Source: Bifidobacterium santillanense
Lineage (GTDB): Bacteria; Actinomycetota; Actinomycetes; Actinomycetales; Bifidobacteriaceae
Length of the DNA stretch: 64,000 nucleotides
Direction: 5' to 3'
Assembly: GCF_018555385.1 (NCBI RefSeq)
Contig: NZ_JAFEJS010000013.1
Coordinates: 1-64,000 of the forward strand
This document shows positions 20,114 through 28,813 of this stretch, one piece after another. A program made the translations under genes and the position numbers. Below the pieces are notes generated by a model that saw nothing but the letters and a program-made list of their open reading frames with translations, searched no databases and was not told where the DNA came from. How positions within the stretch are numbered: the stretch's first letter is position 1; each line of letters starts with the position of its first letter.

Positions 20114-21688
20114 CTACTTGCGCAGACGGGCGAGGGCGCGACGGGTGACGTCGTGGGCGGAGCCGGCGCCGTTGCCGCGCACGCCGCATGCCACGAGGAA
20201 CACCATGATCAGGCACAGGGCGGCGGAGATGCGCAGCGCCCATTGGATGCCGAAGATGTTGGCGGCGATCAGGTCGACGCCGGAGGCGTGACGCACGGCG
20301 GTGAACGTCTCCATCAGGATGACGAGGATGGGGGCGCCCATCGCGCCGGCCACCTGACGGGCCGTGTTGGTCACGGCCGACCCGGCGGAGATCTCCTCCG
20401 GCTCGAGGCAGTTGAGCGACCAGGTGGTGATCGGCATCAGCAGCGATCCCATGCCGATCTGACGGACGAACTGGCAGATCGACACCCACCAGATCCACGT
20501 GTCCGAGGAGATCAGGCTCATGCCGATGGTGCCGACGGTGAGCACGATGGCGCCGAACAGTGCGACCGGGCGCGCGCCGAAGCGGTCGAGCGCCTTGCCT
20601 CCGAAGAGCTGCGAGATGCACTGGCCGATCGCGCCGGGCAGCATGATCAGGCCGCTCATCGTGGCGGAGAAGCCGCGGTCGTTCTGGATGTACAGCGGCA
20701 TGATGACCAGAATCGAGCTGAACGCGAAGAACGCGAGCGATGCGGTGAGCGTGCCGACGGTGAACGAACGGTTCCTCAGCACCCCGAGGTCGAGCAGCGG
20801 AGGCTCGGGCGCCGCGCCGGCCGCGGACGTGGCCGTTCCGGCGACCGACTCCTTATATATATGCGCGCGATGCACCTGACGGACCACGAACCACACGATG
20901 CCGACCAGCCCCACAAGCATCGAGGCCCAGACCATCGGGTTGGAGAACGGGTAGTTCTCGATGTTGGTGAAGCCGAACATCAGTCCACCGAATCCGAGGA
21001 TCGACAGCGCCACGGAGAAGAAATCGGCACGGGCGGTCGCATCGTGCTCGCCGAAGTTGTGCAGCCACAGGCAGGCGGCCACGAGCGAGACGGCGCCGAT
21101 GACGGTCAGGGTCAGGAAGATGGAGCGCCATCCGTTGGCGTCGGTCTGCAGCCCTCCGAGCGTGGGGCCGATGGCCGGGGCGACGCTCATCGCGATGCCG
21201 ACCATGCCCATCGCGGCGCCGCGGCGGGACAGCGGAAAGATGGAGAACACGGTGATCTGCAGCACCGGCCACATGACGCCCGTGCCGATCGCCTCGAGCA
21301 CGCGCCCGAACAGCAGCATCAGGAACGAGGGGGCGAGCCATGCGCATACGGAGCCGAGCGTGAACACCGCCATCGAGACGATGACGATCTGGCGCGTGGA
21401 GAAGCGGCGTGTGAGGAACGCGGTGAGCGGGACCATCACGCCCATCACCAGCTGGAAGACGGAGGTGAGCCATTGTCCGGTGGTGACGTTGATGCCGAAC
21501 TCGTCGACGATGGACGGCAGCGCGGCGCTCAGCTGCAGCTGCGTGAAGTTGCCGACGAACGTGATGAACGTGAGGATCGCCAGCGAGACGAACGCGGTGT
21601 GCGTGAGTTTGCCGTCGACGTACGACTCCTCGCGGGTGAGGGCCGTACCGAGATTCCGACGCTGTGCCGTTCCTGCCATGTGACGCAT
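20114..21688 (-). CDS. MFS drug/metabolite exporter, DHA2-type
   Basis: 524 aa from ATG 21688 (MRHMAGTAQ), preceded by a GAAGAAG weak ribosome site. About 13-14 hydrophobic segments run from LTHTAFVSLAILTFITFVG to the C-terminus. The motif A-like GGKALDRFGARPV and the motif C-like VGIAMSVAPAIGPTLGG fit proton-driven multidrug exporters of the EmrB/QacA group. The substrate cannot be inferred. It lies alone between the S10 operon and budA. An upstream in-frame start at 21757 would add a non-hydrophobic leader. Confidence 0.85.
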   Translation of the reverse strand: MRHMAGTAQRRNLGTALTREESYVDGKLTHTAFVSLAILTFITFVGNFTQLQLSAALPSIVDEFGINVTTGQWLTSVFQLVMGVMVPLTAFLTRRFSTRQIVIVSMAVFTLGSVCAWLAPSFLMLLFGRVLEAIGTGVMWPVLQITVFSIFPLSRRGAAMGMVGIAMSVAPAIGPTLGGLQTDANGWRSIFLTLTVIGAVSLVAACLWLHNFGEHDATARADFFSVALSILGFGGLMFGFTNIENYPFSNPMVWASMLVGLVGIVWFVVRQVHRAHIYKESVAGTATSAAGAAPEPPLLDLGVLRNRSFTVGTLTASLAFFAFSSILVIMPLYIQNDRGFSATMSGLIMLPGAIGQCISQLFGGKALDRFGARPVALFGAIVLTVGTIGMSLISSDTWIWWVSICQFVRQIGMGSLLMPITTWSLNCLEPEEISAGSAVTNTARQVAGAMGAPILVILMETFTAVRHASGVDLIAANIFGIQWALRISAALCLIMVFLVACGVRGNGAGSAHDVTRRALARLRK

Positions 21689-21876
21689 ACTTCTTCCCGT
21701 GCCGGTCGAGGGCGACCACGCATCACGCCGCTGCGATGCCGTACCGCCCGAAAGCACGCGAATACGCTATACCCACCTCTGTCCAACACTCGATGCGCCC
21801 GTCGCGCCTGTTCGCTGTGAGGGAAGTCACGTCCGCGCCGCGGCCCGGAACCTTGCCCGAGGGCGGCGCCGCTCCT

Positions 21877-21882
21877 TATATT
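21877..21882 (+). promoter_or_regulatory. -10 box of budA, leaderless type
   Basis: TATATT stands 8 nt before the GTG start, with no ribosome-binding sequence between. Leaderless transcription is inferred. Confidence 0.55.
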
Positions 21883-21890
21883 GTCGAATC

Positions 21891-22655
21891 GTGAGCGAAC
21901 TGAAGGGCAAGGCGATCGAGCCGATCCACGAACACAAGGCGAACGTGCTCTACCAGCACGGCACGCTGGCGCTGCTGGTGCCGGGCCTGCTGGAGGGCAC
22001 CACCACGATGGGCGAACTGCTCACCCACGGCGACACCGGCATCGGCACCGGCGAGGGACTCGACGGCGAGATCATCGTGCTCGACGGACACGCATGGAAG
22101 GTCGGCCGCACCGGAGTGGTCGAGGCGGTGCCCGACGATCTGACGCTGCCGTTCGCCAACATCCACCGCGCGGCGTTCCAATACCAGTGCGAGCGGCGCG
22201 ACATCGGCCTCGAGGAGCTCAACCGACGCATCGTCGAGGCGAACGGGCGCGCGAACACGTTCTTCTCGGTCATCGTGCGCGGCACGTTCAGCTTCATCAA
22301 GACGCGCGCGGTCATCAAGCAGCAGGCCCCCTACCCCACGCTGGAGGAGGTGGCCGACCGTCAGGCGATCTTCCTCGGGCACGATGTAAGGGGCACGATG
22401 CTCGGCTACTTCTCGCCGGTGATGTTCCACGGCGCGGCGGTGGCGGGATTCCACGAGCACTTCCTCGCCGACGACCATTCGATCGGCGGGCACGTGCTCG
22501 ACGCGGTGCTCGAGCGCGGCGAGATCCTCAGCCAAGTGTTCGACACGCTGGTCACGCATCTGCCGGTGGACAATCCCGACTACCGCAACCACGACTTCAG
22601 CCGCGACAACATCGCCGAGGCGATCACCAACGCGGAGGGCGATACGGCGAAATAG
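21891..22655 (+). CDS. budA: alpha-acetolactate decarboxylase
   Basis: 254 aa from GTG 21891. Family features are the substrate region GDTGIGTGEGLDGEIIVLDG and the metal-binding histidine cluster in GFHEHFLADDHSIGGHVLD. It converts alpha-acetolactate to acetoin, diverting pyruvate carbon and buffering branched-chain amino acid intermediates. No acetolactate synthase lies beside it in this window. It is convergent with the downstream YwiC-like gene. Confidence 0.9.
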   Translation: MSELKGKAIEPIHEHKANVLYQHGTLALLVPGLLEGTTTMGELLTHGDTGIGTGEGLDGEIIVLDGHAWKVGRTGVVEAVPDDLTLPFANIHRAAFQYQCERRDIGLEELNRRIVEANGRANTFFSVIVRGTFSFIKTRAVIKQQAPYPTLEEVADRQAIFLGHDVRGTMLGYFSPVMFHGAAVAGFHEHFLADDHSIGGHVLDAVLERGEILSQVFDTLVTHLPVDNPDYRNHDFSRDNIAEAITNAEGDTAK

Positions 22656-22692
22656 CCCGAGACGACCGGGACCGGATCGGACGGATCACGGA

Positions 22693-23589
22693 TCACAGCG
22701 CGCCGAGCGTCAATCCCAGACTGCCGGCGAACGCGACGATGCTGGACACGCCCTCGACCGCGCCGGTCACGAGCGGACGGATCGCACGGAACCGTGCGAG
22801 CAACGGCAGGACGACGGCGCGGGCCAGCAGCAGCGCGGCCACGATGACGAGCCATGGTCCGGCGTGGGACGCCAGCGGGGAATCAAGGCCGAGGCCACGC
22901 CCCGGCCCGGACGCGATGACGGACCATGCGACGAACGCGGCGTGCCAGATCCACGATGCGGCGAGATAGGCGCGGTTGCCGCGTTCCCGGATCATCGTCT
23001 TGACGAAGAGGACCGAGCCGAACTGCGTGACGACGAAATAGAGGAACAGCGCCAATCCCACGACGGTCGGCTGCGGAATCGATGCCATGACGTTCGTGCC
23101 CCGGCCGGTGCCCGCGCCGAGCGTGCCGTAGGCGAACGTGAGCGACGGCATCAGGCTGGAGGCGACGACGGCCACGCCGTTCGACCACAGGGAGCGTTCG
23201 CGGCGTTTCCACGCGGCGACGAACGACGCCACGGCGAGGGCGGCGAACGCCGGCGCCCAGGCGAGCACGCCGGGGTGCAGGACGACGAACGGGACGCCCA
23301 CGGCCGCCAGCGCGGCGCAGTAGACAAGCGCCGGCCCGCGGTAGCGACGCGCGAGGCCGGACTTGAGCCAGCGGGCGACGGAGAACTGCACGCAGTAGCA
23401 CAGGATCCAGCACGCCAGCAGCCAGAACGCGGCGATGGTGGGTCTGCCGTATTCGGTGCCGGCGACGAGGCCGGCGAGGGCCGGCGCCGTGGCCATCACC
23501 CATGCGCCGGGTTGGTCGGGGACCCATCGGCGTATGGTGGATCTGACGGTGGCGCGCATGCCGCGCCTTCTGCTTCTGGTGTTGCTCAT
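22693..23589 (-). CDS. YwiC-like membrane protein
   Basis: 298 aa with about eight to nine membrane segments. The N-terminal VPDQPGAWVMATAPALAG matches the conserved PxQHGAW-type opening of the YwiC-like family (function unknown). A -10-like TATGGT (minus strand, 23598-23603) lies 8 nt before the ATG, suggesting a leaderless message. Its 3' end faces budA, 37 bp away. Confidence 0.7.
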   Translation of the reverse strand: MSNTRSRRRGMRATVRSTIRRWVPDQPGAWVMATAPALAGLVAGTEYGRPTIAAFWLLACWILCYCVQFSVARWLKSGLARRYRGPALVYCAALAAVGVPFVVLHPGVLAWAPAFAALAVASFVAAWKRRERSLWSNGVAVVASSLMPSLTFAYGTLGAGTGRGTNVMASIPQPTVVGLALFLYFVVTQFGSVLFVKTMIRERGNRAYLAASWIWHAAFVAWSVIASGPGRGLGLDSPLASHAGPWLVIVAALLLARAVVLPLLARFRAIRPLVTGAVEGVSSIVAFAGSLGLTLGAL

Positions 23590-23651
23590 GGTCCCCCACC
23601 ATACGGGAAGTCGGCGGGGATCGCGGTCATGGCGCGCTCCGGATACGGAAG

Positions 23652-23681
23652 GACCCCGGCTCCCACGTGGGAACCGGGGTC
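23652..23681 (-). terminator. hairpin after adhE
   Basis: GACCCCGG and CCGGGGTC arms with an inner TCCCACGTGGGA palindrome lie 43 bp after the adhE stop. The U-tract is poor, so efficiency is uncertain. Confidence 0.6.
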
Positions 23682-23723
23682 ACACTCCCCTTGACTCAGC
23701 CTGACTCAGCGGGTCGGAGGATG

Positions 23724-26456
23724 TCAGACGCGCTCGGAGGCCTCCTCGGTGGCCTCGACGCCCTCGCGCTCGACGCGGATCTTGTGACCCTCCGCCTGGG
23801 AGACGCCGTAGTAGGCGGCGATGGCGATGTCCTTCATGTCCTCGATGAGCGGGATGCGCGGGTTGGCCGGGGTGCACTGGTCCTCGTAGGCGCGCATGCC
23901 GATCTGGTCGAGCACGCTCCAGAAGTAGTCTTCGTCCACGCCGCACTCCTGGAAGCTCTTGTTCATGCCGAGCTTGTTGTCGCGGTAGTCCTCGACGGCC
24001 TTCGCCAGGTTCTCGACGGCCTCGGCCGGGGTCTTGCCGGTGTCGATGCCGAGGTTGCGGGCGATGTCGCGGTAGCGCTCGTCGGCCACATACTTGTTGT
24101 ACTTCGGCCAGCTGGTCGGCTCCTCGGGCACCTGGCCGTTGTAGCGGATCACGTACGGCAGCAGGATGGAGTTGGTGCGGCCGTGGGCGATGTGGCACAG
24201 GGCGCCGATGGTGTGGGCCATGCCGTGGCACATGCCCAGGAACGCGGAGCCGAAGGCCATGCCGGCCATCGTGGCGGCGTTGTGCATCTTCTCCTGGGCG
24301 ACCGTCTTCTCCAGACCCGGCTCGCCGTTGACGGACTCGGCCAGGTTGTCCCAGATCAGCTTGGCCGCGTGCAGGGCCATGCCGTCGGTGAAGTCGTTCG
24401 CGTACACGGACACGTACGCCTCGAAGGAGTGGGTCAGGGCGTCGAAGCCGGCGTCGGAAGCCAGACGGCGCGGCTGGGTGCGGGCCAGGACCGGGTCGAC
24501 GATCGCGACGGACGGGGTGAGCGCGTAGTCGGTGATCGGGTACTTGTAGCCGGTCTTGTGGTCGGTGATGACCGCGAACGGCGTGACCTCGGAACCGGTG
24601 CCGGAGGAGGTCGGGATGCACACGAGCTTGGCCTTCTTGCCCAGCGGCGGGATCTTGAAGGCGCGCTTGCGGATGTCGAAGAACTTCTCGCGCACGTCGC
24701 CGAAGGAGATCTCCGGGTGCTCGTAGAGCAGCCACATGATCTTGGCCGCATCCATCGGGGAGCCGCCGCCGACCGCGATGATCGTGTCGGGCTCGAACTC
24801 CTCGCGCATCATCTCGGCGCCCTTCTCGACGGTCTCGACCGAGGGCTCCGGCTCGACGTAGTCGATGATGCGGAAGGTGACGTTGTTGGCGCGGGCGCGC
24901 AGCTGGTCGATGATCTTGTCGACGATGCCGAGCTGCTCCATGACCTTGTCGCACACGATGACGGCCTTCTCGATGCCGAACATGTCGCGCAGGTACTTGA
25001 CCGCGTTCGGCTCGAAGTACGTCTTCGGCGGGATCTTGAACCACTGCATGTTGTTGTTCCTCCGGGCGATGCGCTTGATGTTGAGCAGGTTCACGGCCTG
25101 CACGTTGCCGGACACCGAGTTGCCGCCGTAGGAGCCGCAGCCCAGGGTCAGCGACGGGGCGATGGCGTTGTAGATGTCGCCGATGCCGCCGAGGGAGGAC
25201 GGCTGGTTCCAGATGATGCGGCAGGCGTGCATGCGCAGGCCGTACTCGCGCACCAGATCCTGGTTGTTGGTGTGGATGGCGGCGGTGTGGCCGGCACCCA
25301 GCTTGAGCATCTTCTCGCACATCTCGAAGGCCTCCTCCTTGCCGGAGGACTTGAGGATGGCCTGGACCGGAGCGAGCTTCTCGTGGGTCAGCGGCTCGTC
25401 GTCGGAGACCTCCTTGCACTCGGCGACGAGGATCGTCGCGTCGGACGGGATCTCGAAGCCGGCGGCCTTGGCGATGTACTGCGGGGACTTGCCCGGCACC
25501 ACGGAGTTGAGCTTCGGCTTCTCGCCAGAGCCGGCGACGCAGCCGAACATGTACTGCTCGAGCTTGGCCTTCTCGTCGGCGTTCACGAAGTAGGCCTTGC
25601 GGCGCTTGAGCTCCTTGACCAGCGGGGCGTAGACGTCCTTGTCGGCGATGATGGCCTGCTCGGTGGCGCAGATCATGCCGTAGTCGAAGTGCTTGGAGAG
25701 CACGAGGTCGTTCGCGGCGCGCACGATGTCCACGTCCTTGTCGACGTAGGCCGGGGCGTTGCCGGCGCCGACGCCGAGGGCCGGCTTGCCGGAGGAGTAC
25801 GCGGCCTTGACCATGCCCGGACCGCCGGTGGCGAGGATCGTGGCGATGCCGGGGTGCTTCATCAGGGCGCCGGTCGCCTCAATGGACGGGTGCTCGATCC
25901 ACTGCACGCAGTTCTCGGGAGCGCCGGCCTCGATGGCGGCGTCGCGCACGATCCTCGCGGCTTCGACGGAGCACTTCTGGGCGCCCGGGTGGAAGCCGAA
26001 GATGATCGGGCAACGGGTCTTCAGGGCCAGCAGGGACTTGAAGATGGCGGTGGAGGTCGGGTTGGTGACCGGGGTGACGCCGGCGACCACGCCGACCGGC
26101 TCGGCGACCTCGTCGATGCCCATGACGTCGTCCTCGCGGATGATGCCGACGGTCTTCTGACCGGCCATGTAGTTGGTGACGTGCTCACAGGCGAAGATGT
26201 TCTTCGTGGCCTTGTCTTCGACCAGACCGCGGCCGGTCTCCTCGACGGCCATCTTCGCGAGCACGAGGTGCTTGTTCAGCGCGGCGACCGACGCCTTGGC
26301 GACGATGCGGTCGACCTGCTTCTGATCCAGCTTCTCGAACTCATCCAGAGCCTTGAGGCCCTTCTGCACCAGCGCGTCGACCTCGGCCTCGGCCGCGGCC
26401 TGCTTCTCCTCCGGGGTCGGCTTGGTGGGGGTCTCGGCCTGCGTTGCCTCTGCCAT
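23724..26456 (-). CDS. adhE: bifunctional acetaldehyde-CoA/alcohol dehydrogenase
   Basis: 910 aa from MAEATQAETP, set by AAGGAGG upstream of the ATG. The N-terminal aldehyde dehydrogenase half (about residues 30-460) has the catalytic Cys in MICATEQAII. The C-terminal iron-dependent alcohol dehydrogenase half has GGGSPMDAAKIMW, DALTHSFEAYVS and GMCHGMAHTIGAL, which supply cofactor and metal ligands. It reduces acetyl-CoA to ethanol and regenerates two NAD+, completing the bifid-shunt ethanol branch. The promoter region contains a CRP/GlxR-type palindrome. Confidence 0.97.
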   Translation of the reverse strand: MAEATQAETPTKPTPEEKQAAAEAEVDALVQKGLKALDEFEKLDQKQVDRIVAKASVAALNKHLVLAKMAVEETGRGLVEDKATKNIFACEHVTNYMAGQKTVGIIREDDVMGIDEVAEPVGVVAGVTPVTNPTSTAIFKSLLALKTRCPIIFGFHPGAQKCSVEAARIVRDAAIEAGAPENCVQWIEHPSIEATGALMKHPGIATILATGGPGMVKAAYSSGKPALGVGAGNAPAYVDKDVDIVRAANDLVLSKHFDYGMICATEQAIIADKDVYAPLVKELKRRKAYFVNADEKAKLEQYMFGCVAGSGEKPKLNSVVPGKSPQYIAKAAGFEIPSDATILVAECKEVSDDEPLTHEKLAPVQAILKSSGKEEAFEMCEKMLKLGAGHTAAIHTNNQDLVREYGLRMHACRIIWNQPSSLGGIGDIYNAIAPSLTLGCGSYGGNSVSGNVQAVNLLNIKRIARRNNNMQWFKIPPKTYFEPNAVKYLRDMFGIEKAVIVCDKVMEQLGIVDKIIDQLRARANNVTFRIIDYVEPEPSVETVEKGAEMMREEFEPDTIIAVGGGSPMDAAKIMWLLYEHPEISFGDVREKFFDIRKRAFKIPPLGKKAKLVCIPTSSGTGSEVTPFAVITDHKTGYKYPITDYALTPSVAIVDPVLARTQPRRLASDAGFDALTHSFEAYVSVYANDFTDGMALHAAKLIWDNLAESVNGEPGLEKTVAQEKMHNAATMAGMAFGSAFLGMCHGMAHTIGALCHIAHGRTNSILLPYVIRYNGQVPEEPTSWPKYNKYVADERYRDIARNLGIDTGKTPAEAVENLAKAVEDYRDNKLGMNKSFQECGVDEDYFWSVLDQIGMRAYEDQCTPANPRIPLIEDMKDIAIAAYYGVSQAEGHKIRVEREGVEATEEASERV

Positions 26457-26535
26457 GAATCCTCCTTGATCGGTGTTCTGCAATGTTGGTTTCCGTTCCA
26501 CCGCGCGGTCGTCAACTGCCGTTCCGATGCCCGCG

Positions 26536-26551
26536 TGTGGCCTAGGTCACA
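26536..26551 (-). promoter_or_regulatory. CRP/GlxR-type palindrome at the adhE promoter
   Basis: TGTGGCCTAGGTCACA differs at one base from the actinobacterial GlxR consensus TGTGANNTANNTCACA. It directly abuts a minus-strand TATATT -10 (26551-26556), so it would overlap the transcription start and fit a repressor position. The identity of the regulator is inferred. Confidence 0.5.
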
Positions 26552-26556
26552 ATATA

Positions 26557-26893
26557 ACGAAGGGTTATGGCACGCGCATGCGCACAAAAGTGCCGGCGTT
26601 TCATGTGTGTTATCGAGTGATTTTTGTGCTTATTTGAGCTTTTTATCTTACAAAACATCACAAATAGCGTGTTTTTGGTGTCTTTTGTTCGCTTTTTACG
26701 CAAAAACACATCACCATGCACGACCGCCGGCGTCAAGTTATGTAAAAAGTCTTTTCAAAACGAGAACGGAACACTTGATTTCTGTAAACACTTTTCATTA
26801 AAGTCGTTATACGAATGACGTTTTACTCCTAAAAAATAGATACGTCATACAAATAATCCGCAATCCGCATCGGGATCTCCGATACACTGGCTC
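26557..26893. promoter_or_regulatory. AT-rich divergent control region
   Basis: About 340 bp, markedly AT-rich against GC-rich neighbours, lies between adhE and the ROK regulator gene. It contains runs such as TTTTTGTGC and CTTTTTACG. Apart from the two palindromes listed separately, no gene is seen. Confidence 0.6.
26806..26857. promoter_or_regulatory. inverted repeat upstream of the ROK gene
   Basis: GTTATACGAATGACGT (26806-26821) and ACGTCATACAAATAAT (26842-26857) match in 12 of 16 positions as an inverted pair, with a perfect inner ATGACGT/ACGTCAT. It is a candidate operator for the adjacent ROK regulator or for adhE. Confidence 0.45.
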
Positions 26894-26920
26894 ATGACAT
26901 CGGACTCGATGGAGGTTCCC

Positions 26921-28051
26921 ATGAAGGCAATGCCGCCGAAGGCGGTCAGGACGCACAACCGCATCATCCTGGCCCGCCACCTGTACCATCACCGCCGCTC
27001 CACCAAGCAGGACATCGAGCGCGCGCTCGGCATGAGCCTGCCCACCATCACGCAGAACCTGCGCGATCTCGAGGCCGAGGGCGTCGTGCGTCGGGGCCCC
27101 ATGCGCGAGTCCACGGGAGGCCGCAAGGCGGTCTCCTACGAGATCGACCCCGATCAGCGCATCGCCATCGGCGTGGCCATGAACGCCAACGAGGTCCGGG
27201 TGCGGGCGGTGAACCTCTACGGCGAGGTGGTGGGGTCGATCAACCGCACCACGCAGTACCGCAACGCGAACGTCTACTATCAGCGCGTCGGAGCCATCGT
27301 CAACACGCTCATGACCGACATCGAACAACGATACGGACGCGTGCTGGGCGTGTCGTTCTGCGTGCGCGGCGTCGTCGCCCCCGACGGGCGGTCCATCGTG
27401 TTCGATGAGACGACGGGAGGCGCCGGAGCGACGCTGGAGACCATCGCCCAATCCGTGCATCGCCCGTGCATGCTGGTCCGCACCTGCGACGCCGCGGCGA
27501 TGGCGGAGCTCTGGGCCGACCGGTCCATCGACGATGCGGTATGCGTCTATCTGGGGCGGCGCCCCGGCGGCGCGCTGATCGTGGGCGGACGGCTGCATCA
27601 GGGAGCGAACCGCTGCAACGGGGCGATCGAGCACATGACGCTCGTGCCGAACGGCAGACCCTGCCGATGCGGCGGACGGGGATGCATGGAGGCCTACTGC
27701 TCGCTCGAGACGCTGCCGGAGGACTACGAGAGCATCCCCGGATTCTTCAGCGTGCTCGAGCAGGGCGAGCGCCACCATCGCGAGCGGATGGACGAATGGC
27801 TGGACTACGTCGCGCAGGCGATCGCCAACGCGCGCACGGTGGTCGCCGGGGATGTGATCGTCGGAGGCGAGGCAGCGCTGTATCTCGAGGACGACGACAT
27901 CGAGGACCTGAGACGACGGGTCGCCGCACGAAGCCCGTTCGGCGTCGAACGGTTCACCCTGCGTCGCAGCCTGTCCACGGAGGATCAGGACATTGTCGGA
28001 GCGGCATTGCTGCTCGTCGAACGGCATCTCGCCGAGCTGTTCGGGGAATGA
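26921..28051 (+). CDS. ROK-family transcriptional regulator
   Basis: 376 aa. The start at 26921 is placed by GGAGG 5 nt upstream; an earlier ATG at 26894 lies 5 nt after a TACACT -10 and is the alternative. An N-terminal winged helix-turn-helix (KQDIERALGMSLPTITQNLRDLE) precedes the ROK fold with the zinc motif CRCGGRGCMEAYC. The usual ExGH motif reads AIEHM, and no kinase-type phosphate loop is visible, so it is a regulator rather than a sugar kinase. It is divergent from adhE. Effector unknown. Confidence 0.88.
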   Translation: MKAMPPKAVRTHNRIILARHLYHHRRSTKQDIERALGMSLPTITQNLRDLEAEGVVRRGPMRESTGGRKAVSYEIDPDQRIAIGVAMNANEVRVRAVNLYGEVVGSINRTTQYRNANVYYQRVGAIVNTLMTDIEQRYGRVLGVSFCVRGVVAPDGRSIVFDETTGGAGATLETIAQSVHRPCMLVRTCDAAAMAELWADRSIDDAVCVYLGRRPGGALIVGGRLHQGANRCNGAIEHMTLVPNGRPCRCGGRGCMEAYCSLETLPEDYESIPGFFSVLEQGERHHRERMDEWLDYVAQAIANARTVVAGDVIVGGEAALYLEDDDIEDLRRRVAARSPFGVERFTLRRSLSTEDQDIVGAALLLVERHLAELFGE

Positions 28052-28086
28052 CCCGGCGGGAATGACCCGGCGGGAATGACCCGGCG
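28045..28086. repeat. three tandem 14-bp repeats
   Basis: The unit GGAATGACCCGGCG occurs three times in succession with no mismatch. The ROK gene's TGA stop is in the first copy. Confidence 0.95.
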
Positions 28087-28130
28087 GGACGTGGCACTCG
28101 ACGGGCATGACGATGGGCGTTACGACGAAA

Positions 28131-28169
28131 CGAGGCGGCCGGCACCGGAAAATGGTGTCGGCCGCCTCG
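28131..28169. terminator. hairpin between the ROK and VOC genes
   Basis: CGAGGCGGCCGGCACC (28131-28146) pairs with GGTGTCGGCCGCCTCG (28154-28169) apart from one G-T, around a 7-nt loop. The convergent genes on either side make it a shared terminator. T-tracts are weak. Confidence 0.7.
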
Positions 28170-28209
28170 TGGTTGCTCTGATTGCCTTGATGCCCCTATA
28201 TCGATCGGA

Positions 28210-28611
28210 TCACTTGACGATCTGGCAGAACTCGATGGTCTCGCGGTTCGGGCCGAAGACGTTGAAGTAGCGGATGCCCTTGTCCCAGAAGGTCGGGATG
28301 GAGGCGATCTCATCCTCGCGGGTCTCGAGACCCAGCTCCTTGGCGTTGGCCCAAGCGGCCTCGATGTCCGGGGTGTCGAACGCCCAGTGGTTGATGGCGC
28401 CGGCCTGCAGCGGGGCCTCCTCGCCCTCCCAGGTCTCGATGGTCAGGTGGCCGTAGCGCAGGAAGGCACAGCGGTTCTCGCCGTTCGGATAGACGCCGAC
28501 GAGCTCGAAGCCGAGCACCTCGGTGTAGAACTTGATGGTCTCATCCAGATCCTTGGCGATCATGCCGGAGTGCTGGAGGTCGGTGGTGAATTCAGTCATC
28601 TTCTTGGCCAT
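28210..28611 (-). CDS. VOC (glyoxalase/bleomycin-resistance fold) family protein
   Basis: 133 aa starting MAKKMTEFTTDLQHSG, with AAAGGAG upstream. Typical VOC features are HSGMIAKDLDETIKFYTEVLGFEL and the C-terminal FNVFGPNRETIEFCQI. Potential metal ligands are His13 and a C-terminal Glu. The family includes glyoxalase I and lactoylglutathione-lyase-like enzymes; the substrate is unknown here. An in-frame upstream extension to 28725 is not supported. Confidence 0.8.
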   Translation of the reverse strand: MAKKMTEFTTDLQHSGMIAKDLDETIKFYTEVLGFELVGVYPNGENRCAFLRYGHLTIETWEGEEAPLQAGAINHWAFDTPDIEAAWANAKELGLETREDEIASIPTFWDKGIRYFNVFGPNRETIEFCQIVK

Positions 28612-28801
28612 ATGATTCTCCTTTGAATGTGATGGTGTTGACCGGCATGACAATATTAGCCCGTCATCCCCCTTGCGACAGGCGCACATGCCGGACACGC
28701 CGAGGAAAAATCGAAAAAATCGCACGGCCGACGGAAAATGACGGAAAATGCCGCGATCCGGTACCGCGGTGCGGCTCGGTACAGAGGTAACCCGACACGT
28801 C

Positions 28802-28807
28802 TACAAT
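28802..28807 (+). promoter_or_regulatory. -10 box of glgX, leaderless type
   Basis: TACAAT is 6 nt upstream of the ATG at 28814, with no Shine-Dalgarno sequence. Confidence 0.55.
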
Positions 28808-28813
28808 GAGTAT

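Noticed and set aside
26557..26800. Rex (NADH sensor) operator at adhE
   Set aside because: No TTGTGA...TCACAA palindrome with the expected spacing was found.
23667..26801. 1,044-aa open frame opposite adhE
   Set aside because: Antisense shadow caused by high-GC codon bias; product is Val/Asp/Gly-rich with no domain, while the opposite strand encodes complete AdhE.
26894..26920. Earlier leaderless ATG for the ROK regulator
   Set aside because: A -10-like box is there, but spacing is only 5 nt and a GGAGG site fits the ATG at 26921; kept as an alternative only.
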